From Bacteroidales bacterium (lineage in GTDB: Bacteria; Bacteroidota; Bacteroidia; Bacteroidales; UBA932), in contig JAJFVD010000012.1 in the NCBI GenBank assembly GCA_021371955.1, forward strand, positions 186,001 through 250,000: a DNA stretch of 64,000 bases, in the 5' to 3' direction. The notes beneath the pieces were generated by a model. It did not search any database and was not told the origin of the DNA. It was given only the letters and a program-made list of their open reading frames with translations. Position numbers and translations under genes: made by a program. This document shows positions 46,840 through 54,479 of this stretch, piece after piece. The first letter of the stretch is position 1. Each line of letters starts with the position of its first letter.

Positions 46840-47364
46840 TTAATTATAAGAAAAGGTTATTGCATAAGTACCGGCATATACACCCACCGGGTTATCATTC
46901 ATATTGCCCACTTTTAATGTAGCTCCTATACTTAGTGTCAGCAATCCGTTGCTTAGCATCTTCACTCCCGACCCGCTGGCCGACGGATATGATTCCCAGT
47001 TTGTAACCTCCATTGTTTTCCCGTTTGCACTGTTTGTCAGTAAAACGGCAACCGCCGGTAAAGTAATTGTAACAGAGAACTCCGGTTGTCCGGTCAGATA
47101 AAAAATCGCAGGATTATATATACCGCCCCCCATTGCTACTGTTCCTGATGAAGAGCGAACTCCGTCCGGGGATAATTTAACCTCTCCACCGGCTGTTTCA
47201 GGAGAAAAACGGCCAAAATTAAGAGTTGCACTTTCTGTAGCAGTAAGCGCCTGAATAACTTCTGCAGTAGCATGCGCATTTATGCTTGCCTGCGCTTGTA
47301 CCTTTTGAACAGAAATTCCGATTATCAAGGCAACAAAGGAAAATATTAAGATAATCTTTTTCAT
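46840..47364 (-). CDS. DUF4402 family pilin-like subunit (C)
   Basis: A 174-residue exported protein, signal peptide ending VQAQA, then ALTATESATLNFGRFSPETAGGEVKLSPDGVRSSSG, the DUF4402 signature with the G-G-V strand and R-S-S-G turn, and a C-terminal strand YAGTYAITFSYN. It follows a terminator hairpin and precedes the chaperone gene by 56 bp. Confidence 0.85.
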   Translation of the reverse strand: MKKIILIFSFVALIIGISVQKVQAQASINAHATAEVIQALTATESATLNFGRFSPETAGGEVKLSPDGVRSSSGTVAMGGGIYNPAIFYLTGQPEFSVTITLPAVAVLLTNSANGKTMEVTNWESYPSASGSGVKMLSNGLLTLSIGATLKVGNMNDNPVGVYAGTYAITFSYN

Positions 47365-47400
47365 TGTTTTATAATTAAGGATAAATAACCAGGGAACCTA

Positions 47401-47435
47401 AAAAGGACACTGCTCAGCGCAGCGTCCTTTTTATA
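47401..47435 (-). terminator. Hairpin terminator or attenuator inside the pilin operon
   Basis: On the minus strand AAAAAGGAC-GCTGCG...CAG-GTCCTTTTT forms a strong stem with a T-run: GGAC/GTCC plus CTGC/GCAG around a short loop. It lies between the stop of subunit B and the start of subunit C. Partial readthrough would give much more of the B subunit than of the chaperone, D subunit and usher, as is common for major pilins. Confidence 0.7.
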
Positions 47436-47446
47436 GGATATATCTC

Positions 47447-47962
47447 TTAGTTATAGTTAACTGAAACTTCGAATTCTCCCGAAACATAAGTTCCGGCAGC
47501 CTGGTTGGCATTAACATTCAAAGTTGCGCCAACATTTAGAGTTGAAGTTCCGCTGGTAAGAGTAGCTATTTTCGTAGGGTAATTGCATGTAAATTGGTCT
47601 ACAGTCATGTTGTTTGTTCCAAAAACAACATTTATACTGTTTGGTAGAGTAATAGCATAAGTATAATTGGCCTGACCTGTAACCGTAAATTGAGCAGCAG
47701 CGACAGTTCCATTATTAGACGGAAGAGTAACTCCACCAGTTCTTGTGCGACCGCCTGCAGGTGCAAGTACAACGGTTCCTGCTTCGTTTGAAAGAACAGC
47801 AACATTACCGAAATTCATATCAACATTTTTTGTAATAGCTATTGGAGCAATAATATTGCTTGTAGCAGTAGCTGTTGCGGAAACTCCATTTTGTGCGAAT
47901 GAAGTTGCAGAGAAACCGATGATGGCGATTGCGAGGGAGAAAATTTTGATTGTTGTTTTCAT
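47447..47962 (-). CDS. DUF4402 family pilin-like subunit (B), candidate major pilin
   Basis: A 171-residue exported protein: signal peptide MKTTIKIFSLAIAIIGFSATSFAQ, then NVDMNFGNVAVLSNEAGTVVLAPAGGRTRTGGV and a C-terminal strand TYVSGEFEVSVNYN. It is rich in small and polar residues, has no cysteine except one, and is followed by a strong terminator, both fitting an abundant structural subunit. A 324-bp upstream gap without a gene holds its likely promoter (no clean TAnnTTTG found) and the terminator of subunit A. Confidence 0.85.
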   Translation of the reverse strand: MKTTIKIFSLAIAIIGFSATSFAQNGVSATATATSNIIAPIAITKNVDMNFGNVAVLSNEAGTVVLAPAGGRTRTGGVTLPSNNGTVAAAQFTVTGQANYTYAITLPNSINVVFGTNNMTVDQFTCNYPTKIATLTSGTSTLNVGATLNVNANQAAGTYVSGEFEVSVNYN

Positions 47963-48240
47963 AACTTTTTTTTATTTTTTTCTTTATTATTTATTCAATT
48001 TTTTTTGAATTGTTCGTTCTTGCCTTACTATAAGTCACAATGTGTGCCATGATTTTTTAAATAATTTGAAAAAAAATATAAAAGTTGTTCGGAATTTTTT
48101 ATAAAATGCAGATATACAAAACAATAAATTTTCAAAATTTCTCTCCGGACTATGAATATGGAGCCAATTAAACGGCAAACCGGGACCGGTGTAAAAGAAA
48201 ATATTTTACAAAACGTAAAGGATTTTTATACACACAGTGC

Positions 48241-48264
48241 AAAAAAAAGCTGCACAAGGCAGCG
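48241..48264 (-). terminator. Rho-independent terminator after DUF4402 subunit A
   Basis: On the minus strand GCTGC-CTTGT-GCAGC is followed by eight T residues. It lies 23-46 bp beyond the stop of subunit A, so that gene forms its own unit. The rest of the 47963-48286 gap is A/T-rich without a gene. Confidence 0.7.
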
Positions 48265-48286
48265 TAATATATTTGATTTGGACTTC

Positions 48287-48718
48287 CTAATTATAGGCAA
48301 AAACTACAGAATATGATCCCTGATATAATCCGGACTCTTTACCCTGAACAGAATTAGTATTTGCAGAGAGACGGAGTGTCTGATTCCCTGAAGAAAGCTG
48401 GTTTTCGGATTGTGATGTAGGCTCAATTGTAAAGCTGCTTCCGTTAATATTGGATAAAGTAGCTGGTTTTACAACAACATTATACGTTACGCCTGCTCCT
48501 GAGTTCACTTTCATTTCGCCAAGGCTGACATTGGAATTACTCGAAGAAGCCTTGCTGTTCAGGATGTCGAAATTTGTAACGGCAGAAGAAGAAACACTCA
48601 CCGATTCTATAATCTCAGCAGAAACATGACCAATTGCCATAGTTTGACCATTCAGATTAACCGCTGAAAATATGCTTGTTAAAGCTATTAAAAACAGTGT
48701 TGTGAAAATGGCTTTCAT
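48287..48718 (-). CDS. DUF4402 family pilin-like subunit (A)
   Basis: A 143-residue exported protein starting at ATG 48718 (MKAIFTTLFLIALTSIFSAVNLNGQ signal peptide); longer starts add non-signal residues. The mature part has SVSVSSSAVTNFDILNS, SLGEMKVNSGAGVTYNVVV and a C-terminal strand YQGSYSVVFAYN. It shares the closing aromatic-Asn strand of the other three DUF4402 proteins, but the FGxF region is weak. It is followed by its own terminator and so may be expressed separately from the assembly genes. Confidence 0.75.
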   Translation of the reverse strand: MKAIFTTLFLIALTSIFSAVNLNGQTMAIGHVSAEIIESVSVSSSAVTNFDILNSKASSSNSNVSLGEMKVNSGAGVTYNVVVKPATLSNINGSSFTIEPTSQSENQLSSGNQTLRLSANTNSVQGKESGLYQGSYSVVFAYN

Positions 48719-48822
48719 GACCTTTGCATTTCTTAATACAAAGGTGTGTAAAAAAATAATACGAAACAAGAAATGTGTAAAATATTATTTTACTATGTGT
48801 AAAATAATTTAACGCGAAATAA

Positions 48823-49869
48823 TTAGTATCGGAATACCAACTCAGAAATAACCGGCCGGTGATCGCTCAGATTTATATTTGGATTTGAATACATAACGCT
48901 CTTAAGTTCCTTTGAGTGAAGGATATAGTCAATCCTTAACAATCCACCCATCCCCCGGAATGTGCCTCCGAACCAGGAACCGGCCTCCCGGAAACCGTCT
49001 GTAAGATTTTCCCCTCTTATTGTTGAGAAAGTATATGAAGTTGGAATATCGTTAAAGTCTCCGCAAACAATTACCGGAATAGTTGTCGTGTCTATAATCG
49101 CTCTTACAACGTCGGCCTGATATGCCCGGATTACAGAGTTTTTCTGTAGAAATTCAATCTTTCTTGTGACATCTGCATTTAGATTCCTGATATAGTTTGT
49201 TGTTTGAAGGTGGTTGTTAATTATTCTTATAATTCTAGTGCTATCTATCTTAATGTCAGCCCATATTAATCCGTTTCCGGTGTCTTCAAAATTAATTTTC
49301 TTTGACCGGATGATTGGATAACGGCTAAAAATTGCCATTCCAATCTCATTTTTATCAGGTTCTTTGATATAGTTATAAGGAAGGAAGTCGAATGATCCAA
49401 TTAGCTCAGCAGAGTTAAGGAAGTATGGCACTTTATATTCCTGAAAACAGATAACGCTTAAATTCCGGGACTTAACAAATTCGGACACCCGGCTAACGGA
49501 GGTCTGATCATTAATATATTTAAATTCATGAATGTTATAGGACGCAATATTAACAGATAATTTTTTATCTGAAATTAAACCGGACTTATCAGATCGGAAC
49601 TGAATATTACTTAATATGGAGTCGTAATTAATGCTTAGAGCCAGAAGAGGAATTAAAACGACAAAGCTCTTACGGACAGACCAGTATATTGTCAAAAACA
49701 AAGACGAAATAATTATTGCAGGCAAAATGAGCCCGATTAGACTTATGTAACTGCCGGGTTCGGGCCGCGAAGGACCCGAAATAGCTGTTGTTATTGATAA
49801 AATCAATACTATAAACGATGCAACAGCCATAAAAAAGTCTGCCAAAAATAGTATTCGGATTTTGTTCAT
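48823..49869 (-). CDS. Endonuclease/exonuclease/phosphatase family protein, membrane-anchored
   Basis: A 348-residue protein with three N-terminal transmembrane helices (~8-30, 42-62, 68-85) and an EEP domain: NIASYNIHEF, CFQEYK, VCGDFNDIPTS, RIDYIL and SDHRPV carry the metal and catalytic residues. Bacteroidota have many of these membrane-bound EEP proteins with unknown substrates (nucleic acid, phospholipid or phosphosugar). It is a single gene with its own promoter, placed between the pilus and polysaccharide genes. Confidence 0.85.
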   Translation of the reverse strand: MNKIRILFLADFFMAVASFIVLILSITTAISGPSRPEPGSYISLIGLILPAIIISSLFLTIYWSVRKSFVVLIPLLALSINYDSILSNIQFRSDKSGLISDKKLSVNIASYNIHEFKYINDQTSVSRVSEFVKSRNLSVICFQEYKVPYFLNSAELIGSFDFLPYNYIKEPDKNEIGMAIFSRYPIIRSKKINFEDTGNGLIWADIKIDSTRIIRIINNHLQTTNYIRNLNADVTRKIEFLQKNSVIRAYQADVVRAIIDTTTIPVIVCGDFNDIPTSYTFSTIRGENLTDGFREAGSWFGGTFRGMGGLLRIDYILHSKELKSVMYSNPNINLSDHRPVISELVFRY

Positions 49870-49887
49870 GGTTACATATTATAAGTA

Positions 49888-49918
49888 CAAATTTATCATG
49901 GATTATTTAACTGCCAAA
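49888..49918 (-). promoter_or_regulatory. Promoter of the EEP gene
   Basis: On the minus strand TTTG (49915-49918), 19 bp, TAAATTTG (49888-49895), a full match to the Bacteroidota consensus 18 bp upstream of the start codon. Confidence 0.65.
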
Positions 49919-50040
49919 TTGTTTTTGTATTAGTTCATATTTGAGAACGTAAATATTTTAACAGAAACAGGTAATTGTCGACACTTTTTTATATTTTTAC
50001 ACATTAATATTAGAGGGATTGTATAAAATCAAAAGCTACC

Positions 50041-50406
50041 GTGAAAAAGAAAGTACTAATTGTAGATGACAAGCAGACAATTGCCAAAATAATTCAAGTC
50101 TATATTTCAGATATGTTTGAATGTGTTTACTTTGATGATCCGATTAAATCTATTGCCTGGCTGCAGGAAGGTAACCTTCCGGATTTAATTATTTCTGATA
50201 TTAATATGCCAAATATGAGTGGAGTTGAATTCCTTGATTATATAAAAAAGAACGAACTTTTCAAAGCCATTCCATTTGTAATTCTCTCCGGAGAGGATAG
50301 TACTACTCAAAAAATTGAACTTTTAGAAAAGGGCGCAGATGATTATATATCGAAACCGTTTAATCCAATGGAGTTGAAAGTACGCCTAAAAAAAATTATT
50401 GAGTGA
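50041..50406 (+). CDS. Single-domain response regulator at the head of the polysaccharide cluster
   Basis: A 121-residue receiver with D9-D10, phospho-acceptor D53 (ISDINMPNMSG) and K105 (YISKPF); no output domain. Start GTG 50041. Its last codons overlap the GTG start of the sugar transferase (50403), so the two are translationally coupled. It may pass the phosphorelay state to polysaccharide synthesis by protein contact, possibly with the receiver-like N-terminus of the next protein. Confidence 0.9.
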   Translation: MKKKVLIVDDKQTIAKIIQVYISDMFECVYFDDPIKSIAWLQEGNLPDLIISDINMPNMSGVEFLDYIKKNELFKAIPFVILSGEDSTTQKIELLEKGADDYISKPFNPMELKVRLKKIIE

Positions 50407-51584
50407 TAGTATTCGTCATATACGTCGGAGAAAATGAGATGTATATATCTCATTTCAGCAGGCTTTTAAATGGCGAGCTTGAAGTGTCAAACGACCTGTC
50501 CCGACTTTCGGAGATTTTCAGAAAGAACATAAATTCACTTCCGGTTATGGTACTTTTTGAAAAATCAAAAATGGAGCATGATATTCAAAAAATAAAATTT
50601 ATTAAACAGGAATTGCCTCTTGCATATATTGTGCTTGTTACTCCGGGAATAGGGAAAAATGAAATACCACATTATCAGGCAGCCGGATTAAAAGATACAA
50701 TTTCTCCAAACGTAAGTGAAACTAGACTAAAGAACGGGCTGGAATTTATTGCAAAAAATCAGATGCTTATTGCTGACTCAACACACGAACATCTCCCGTT
50801 GGGAACATATAAGATTCCGATATGGAAAAGAAGTTTTGATATTTTGTTTTCACTTGCCGCGATTGTCATTCTTTCCCCTATACTTATTGTTGTTGCCGCA
50901 ATGATTAGAATTGAGAGTCCCGGACCTGTTATATATAAATCTAAAAGAGTCGGAAGCAATTATGAAATTTTTGATTTTTATAAATTCCGCTCAATGTATA
51001 AGGATGCAGATAAGCGACTCAAAGAATTTTTGAGCCTCAATCAGTACAAAGAACTGGACCCTTTATTTTATGACTATTCCGATGAGATTACTCATATTCC
51101 TGTTGTAGAATCCTCTCTGGCAGACAACTCATTTGTGTCGGACAACTCCTTTGTTTCCGATGACGAAGTGATATCGGAGAAAGAATTTCTTAGGGAAAAA
51201 GGTAACAGACAGAGGAATAATTTTATTAAATATGAGAATGACCCCCGTATTACAAAAATGGGGAAATTTATAAGAAAATACAGTATAGATGAAGTTCCCC
51301 AGTTAATTAATATTCTAATGGGGGATATGTCTATTGTCGGCAACAGACCTCTGCCGCTTTATGAGGCAGAACAACTTACTTCTGACCAATATATCGACAG
51401 GTTTTTGGGACCTGCCGGGTTAACGGGATTGTGGCAAGTTGAGAAGAGGGGAGATTCAGGTAAACTATCGCCCGAAGAGCGAAAACAGCTTGATATATAC
51501 TATGCTAAAAATTATACTTTTTGGATGGATTTAAAAATAGTTTTCAGGACTTTTACTGCCTTCATTCAAAAAGAAAATGTTTAA
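50403..51584 (+). CDS. Initiating phosphoglycosyl transferase with receiver-like N-terminal domain
   Basis: A 393-residue fusion. Residues ~1-120 have the length and strand pattern of a receiver (VFVIYVGENEMY, PVMVLFEKSK, AYIVLVTPGIGK, GLKDTISPNVSE) but lack the phospho-acceptor Asp, so it looks like a pseudo-receiver. From ~138 it is a bacterial sugar transferase (WcaJ/PglC type): KRSFDILFSLAAIVILSPILIVVA membrane hairpin, FDFYKFRSMY, DEVPQLINILMGDMSIVGNRPLPLYEAE and GPAGLTGLWQV. It moves a sugar-1-phosphate to undecaprenyl phosphate to start the repeat unit. An insertion with an 18-bp tandem repeat interrupts the catalytic domain. Confidence 0.87.
   Translation: MIVFVIYVGENEMYISHFSRLLNGELEVSNDLSRLSEIFRKNINSLPVMVLFEKSKMEHDIQKIKFIKQELPLAYIVLVTPGIGKNEIPHYQAAGLKDTISPNVSETRLKNGLEFIAKNQMLIADSTHEHLPLGTYKIPIWKRSFDILFSLAAIVILSPILIVVAAMIRIESPGPVIYKSKRVGSNYEIFDFYKFRSMYKDADKRLKEFLSLNQYKELDPLFYDYSDEITHIPVVESSLADNSFVSDNSFVSDDEVISEKEFLREKGNRQRNNFIKYENDPRITKMGKFIRKYSIDEVPQLINILMGDMSIVGNRPLPLYEAEQLTSDQYIDRFLGPAGLTGLWQVEKRGDSGKLSPEERKQLDIYYAKNYTFWMDLKIVFRTFTAFIQKENV
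51123..51158 (+). repeat. 18-bp tandem duplication within the sugar transferase gene
   Basis: GACAACTCATTTGTGTCG (51123-51140) is followed directly by GACAACTCCTTTGTTTCC, 15 of 18 bases identical, encoding DNSFVS twice. It lies in an acidic insertion (~residues 225-260) and keeps the frame. Confidence 0.75.
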
Positions 51585-51596
51585 TTTTTAAGTGAA

Positions 51597-52316
51597 ATGA
51601 AAAAAATATTACTCATACTTATCTGTTTGACATTTAGTTTATACACGCTAAAAGCACAAAACGATGTGAAGGAATTGCTTGAACTAAAATTGCCTCCTTT
51701 AGATACTCTATTTAAGGGAGCAATGAAGAGCTCAATGGTTCAGTTTTACAATTATAGAATGGAAGGACAGGAGTTAGCGCTTAAAACAGAAAAACGGAAA
51801 TGGCTTGATTACTTTAGCGTGTTTGGAACGTATCAATATGGTATAATGGGCGTTAATTCATTTACAAATTTAGGAACGGAGTATCCATTGATATATCAGA
51901 CATCAGGAGCAAGTCAACTATGGTATAATGCAGGTGCCTCAATTTCAATTCCTCTTGACAGATTATTTGATAGAAGGAACCGCATTAAAACTCAACAACT
52001 TAAAATCAAGGAAACTCTCATGGAGAGAGAAATGTGGTATGACGAACAAAGGCAAAAAATTTCCGAAATGTATTATAGAGCACTTGAGGCTTTAAATACA
52101 TTAAAATATGCAAAAGAACAATGTGTAATGTCAGATGCGCATTTAAATTTTGCTCAAAGAGACTATGTAATGGGAAAAATTACAGCTCAGGACTTAAGTG
52201 CTGCAAAAGGTGTTCAGGTTCAATCTTATATTCAGATGGAGAAATTAATGACTGAACTTAATAAGTCGTTGATTGGATTGGAAATACTATCAAAAATTAA
52301 AATTTTGAATAAGTAA
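51597..52316 (+). CDS. TolC-like outer-membrane export protein, short form
   Basis: A 239-residue exported protein (signal peptide MKKILLILICLTFSLYTLKAQ) resembling one half of a TolC/OEP protein: a helical start, a beta segment (YFSVFGTYQYGIMGVNSF, LWYNAGASISIPLDRLFDRRNRIKTQQLKIK) and a long coiled helix. Full OEP proteins have two such repeats and ~450 residues, so this single-repeat form probably needs to trimerise or multimerise differently. It directly precedes the Wzc-like gene (next base) and likely forms the polysaccharide exit. Confidence 0.7.
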   Translation: MKKILLILICLTFSLYTLKAQNDVKELLELKLPPLDTLFKGAMKSSMVQFYNYRMEGQELALKTEKRKWLDYFSVFGTYQYGIMGVNSFTNLGTEYPLIYQTSGASQLWYNAGASISIPLDRLFDRRNRIKTQQLKIKETLMEREMWYDEQRQKISEMYYRALEALNTLKYAKEQCVMSDAHLNFAQRDYVMGKITAQDLSAAKGVQVQSYIQMEKLMTELNKSLIGLEILSKIKILNK

Positions 52317-54470
52317 ATGGAAATTCTGTCTCAAATATTAAAATTACTATATAGAAACAAGTATTGGCTGGTTTTACTTCCATTATTTGCAACTGTTATT
52401 GCAATTTTTCAAACAAAAAATCTGACAAGAGAATATAAAGTTGACACAACTATTTATACCGGAATTGCATCAGGTTTTACTATTGAATCAGGTATGGAAA
52501 GTGGGAGAGTAGATTGGAGCAGTGTTAATAATGGAATGGATAACCTTATTAGCATTATTAAATCTAAATCGACACTTCGTAATGTTTCCATAAGACTTTA
52601 TGTACAACATATGATTTATGGCGATTCAATAAATGATAACAACTATATTCTAGCCCAGAATTATAGGGAACTTCTAAAGATAACACCTAAAGACGTAAGA
52701 GCATTAATCGATAAATCATCAGCTGAGAATACAATTCAGAATTTGAACAACTATGAGAAAGCTTCTTCGACAAATTTTGTGTATGGTCTCTTCAACTGGA
52801 ACCATCCTCATTATAGTTTCGAGGCATTAAGCAATATTGAAGTTAGTAGAATTTATAATAGTGATATGCTGGAGATTTCATATACAGCAAATGATCCAGG
52901 GATTGCATTCAATACACTAATAATTCTAAATGATGAATTTGCAAAACAATATAAATTATTGAGATTTGGAGAGACAAATGATGTTGTAGAGTACTTTAGA
53001 AATGAACTTGCTTTATTGTCCTTAAAATTAAGAAATACAGAAGATTCACTAACGGAATATTCGATTGCAAAAAAAGTAATAAACTATAGTGAGCAAACCA
53101 AACAGGTTACTGCTTTAGCAAAAGATTTCGAAATAATGTATTATGATATTCTACTTAAATATACAAGTTCCAGCACAATGGTTGTGGAGCTTGAGAAGAG
53201 AATATCTGAACAGGCAAAATCCATAGAAAATAATACTATTTTTCTAAATAAACTGGAAACTATTTCACAACTAAGTTCACAAATAGCAAGACTTGAAGCG
53301 TTTCAAAACGATTCTTCGGCGACATTTCTTAATGCATCAAAAAAGTATAAAGAAAACTTAAAAATAGCTGAAGAAGAACTCAGGCAATATTCTACTTCAA
53401 TAATGGATAATAAATACACAAAAGAAGGAGTTGCCAGTACTACTTTTGTGGATCAGTGGATTACAGAGCTTATTGAAAAAGAGAAATCTACGTCTGGACT
53501 TAAGGTGATGGAGGAAATTAAAAAAAGCCTCGACGATCAATATGTTTATTATTCTCCAATAGGATCAACGTTAAAAAGAATTGAGAGAAATATTAGTTTT
53601 ACAGAGCAGTCTTACTTGAGTGTTTTGCAGAGTTTAAACACAGCGCTTCTCCGGCAAAAAACTCTTCAAATGAACTCTGCAAATTTAAAGCCTTTAAATC
53701 CACCTTTATTCCCGATTTCGCCAATGCCTACTGCGAGAAAAATGATTGTTCTCTCGACCCTGATTGGAACATTTATCTTTGTTTTAACATTTCTTATTTT
53801 ATTGGAGATATTCGACAGAACCCTTAGAGATAAGGTTAGAACAGAGAATTTGGTTTCTGCGAAAGTGCTTGGAGCTTTTCCAAGAAGGAATAGGTTCAGA
53901 TATAGGTCATACTGGAAAGAAATCGAGAGAATTGCTACAAATTACATGGCAAATTCAATAATACCATATTTAAATCCAAAAGAGAAACCGGATATAATTA
54001 ACTTTATTAGCACAGAAGATGGCGTTGGAAAGTCAAAATTAATTGAAAATTTAGCGAGTTATTGGAGTGAAAGAGGCCTTATTGTCAGGGTAATTTCATG
54101 GCATGACAGCGATCTGGCAGATTCAAGAGAGTTCTTGCTTTCAAGTAACCTGTATGACTTTTTTGATTACGACAACGAAGATTTAATCCTTGTTGAGCAC
54201 AGATCAATTTTAAAATCGGCAATACCAGCGGGATTATTAAAAGAGGCATCTTTGAATTTGGTTATCTTAAGAGCAGATAAGGTATGGCGCGATATTGATA
54301 AAATTGCATTCGAAAGGCTTAAAGAGCAAGCCTCTAAGGCTCCGCTTATGCTATATCTGAATCAGGCAAACCGTGAAGTTACAGAAAGTTTCCTTGGGCT
54401 ATTGCCACCATTCTCTATGGTGAAAGCTTTCATATACAAAATGATGCAATTTGGATTAACATCAAAGTAA
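52317..54470 (+). CDS. Wzc-like polysaccharide co-polymerase with degenerate kinase domain
   Basis: A 717-residue inner-membrane protein: transmembrane helix ~17-31, large periplasmic region with coiled coils (~200-430), second membrane helix ~480-500, then a cytoplasmic P-loop domain. Walker A-like STEDGVGKSKLIEN and the A'-like VISWHDSDL region are present, but the C-terminal tyrosine cluster of BY-kinases is missing (the tail has a single tyrosine, FIYKMM). It would set chain length and link synthesis to the TolC-like exit. Confidence 0.8.
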   Translation: MEILSQILKLLYRNKYWLVLLPLFATVIAIFQTKNLTREYKVDTTIYTGIASGFTIESGMESGRVDWSSVNNGMDNLISIIKSKSTLRNVSIRLYVQHMIYGDSINDNNYILAQNYRELLKITPKDVRALIDKSSAENTIQNLNNYEKASSTNFVYGLFNWNHPHYSFEALSNIEVSRIYNSDMLEISYTANDPGIAFNTLIILNDEFAKQYKLLRFGETNDVVEYFRNELALLSLKLRNTEDSLTEYSIAKKVINYSEQTKQVTALAKDFEIMYYDILLKYTSSSTMVVELEKRISEQAKSIENNTIFLNKLETISQLSSQIARLEAFQNDSSATFLNASKKYKENLKIAEEELRQYSTSIMDNKYTKEGVASTTFVDQWITELIEKEKSTSGLKVMEEIKKSLDDQYVYYSPIGSTLKRIERNISFTEQSYLSVLQSLNTALLRQKTLQMNSANLKPLNPPLFPISPMPTARKMIVLSTLIGTFIFVLTFLILLEIFDRTLRDKVRTENLVSAKVLGAFPRRNRFRYRSYWKEIERIATNYMANSIIPYLNPKEKPDIINFISTEDGVGKSKLIENLASYWSERGLIVRVISWHDSDLADSREFLLSSNLYDFFDYDNEDLILVEHRSILKSAIPAGLLKEASLNLVILRADKVWRDIDKIAFERLKEQASKAPLMLYLNQANREVTESFLGLLPPFSMVKAFIYKMMQFGLTSK

Positions 54471-54479
54471 AGGAGTTTT

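Noticed and set aside
36702..50040. Sigma-54 (-24/-12) promoters for the surface genes
   Set aside because: I looked for TGGCAC-N5-TTGC in the gaps before the receiver, pilin, EEP and polysaccharide genes and found no convincing match.
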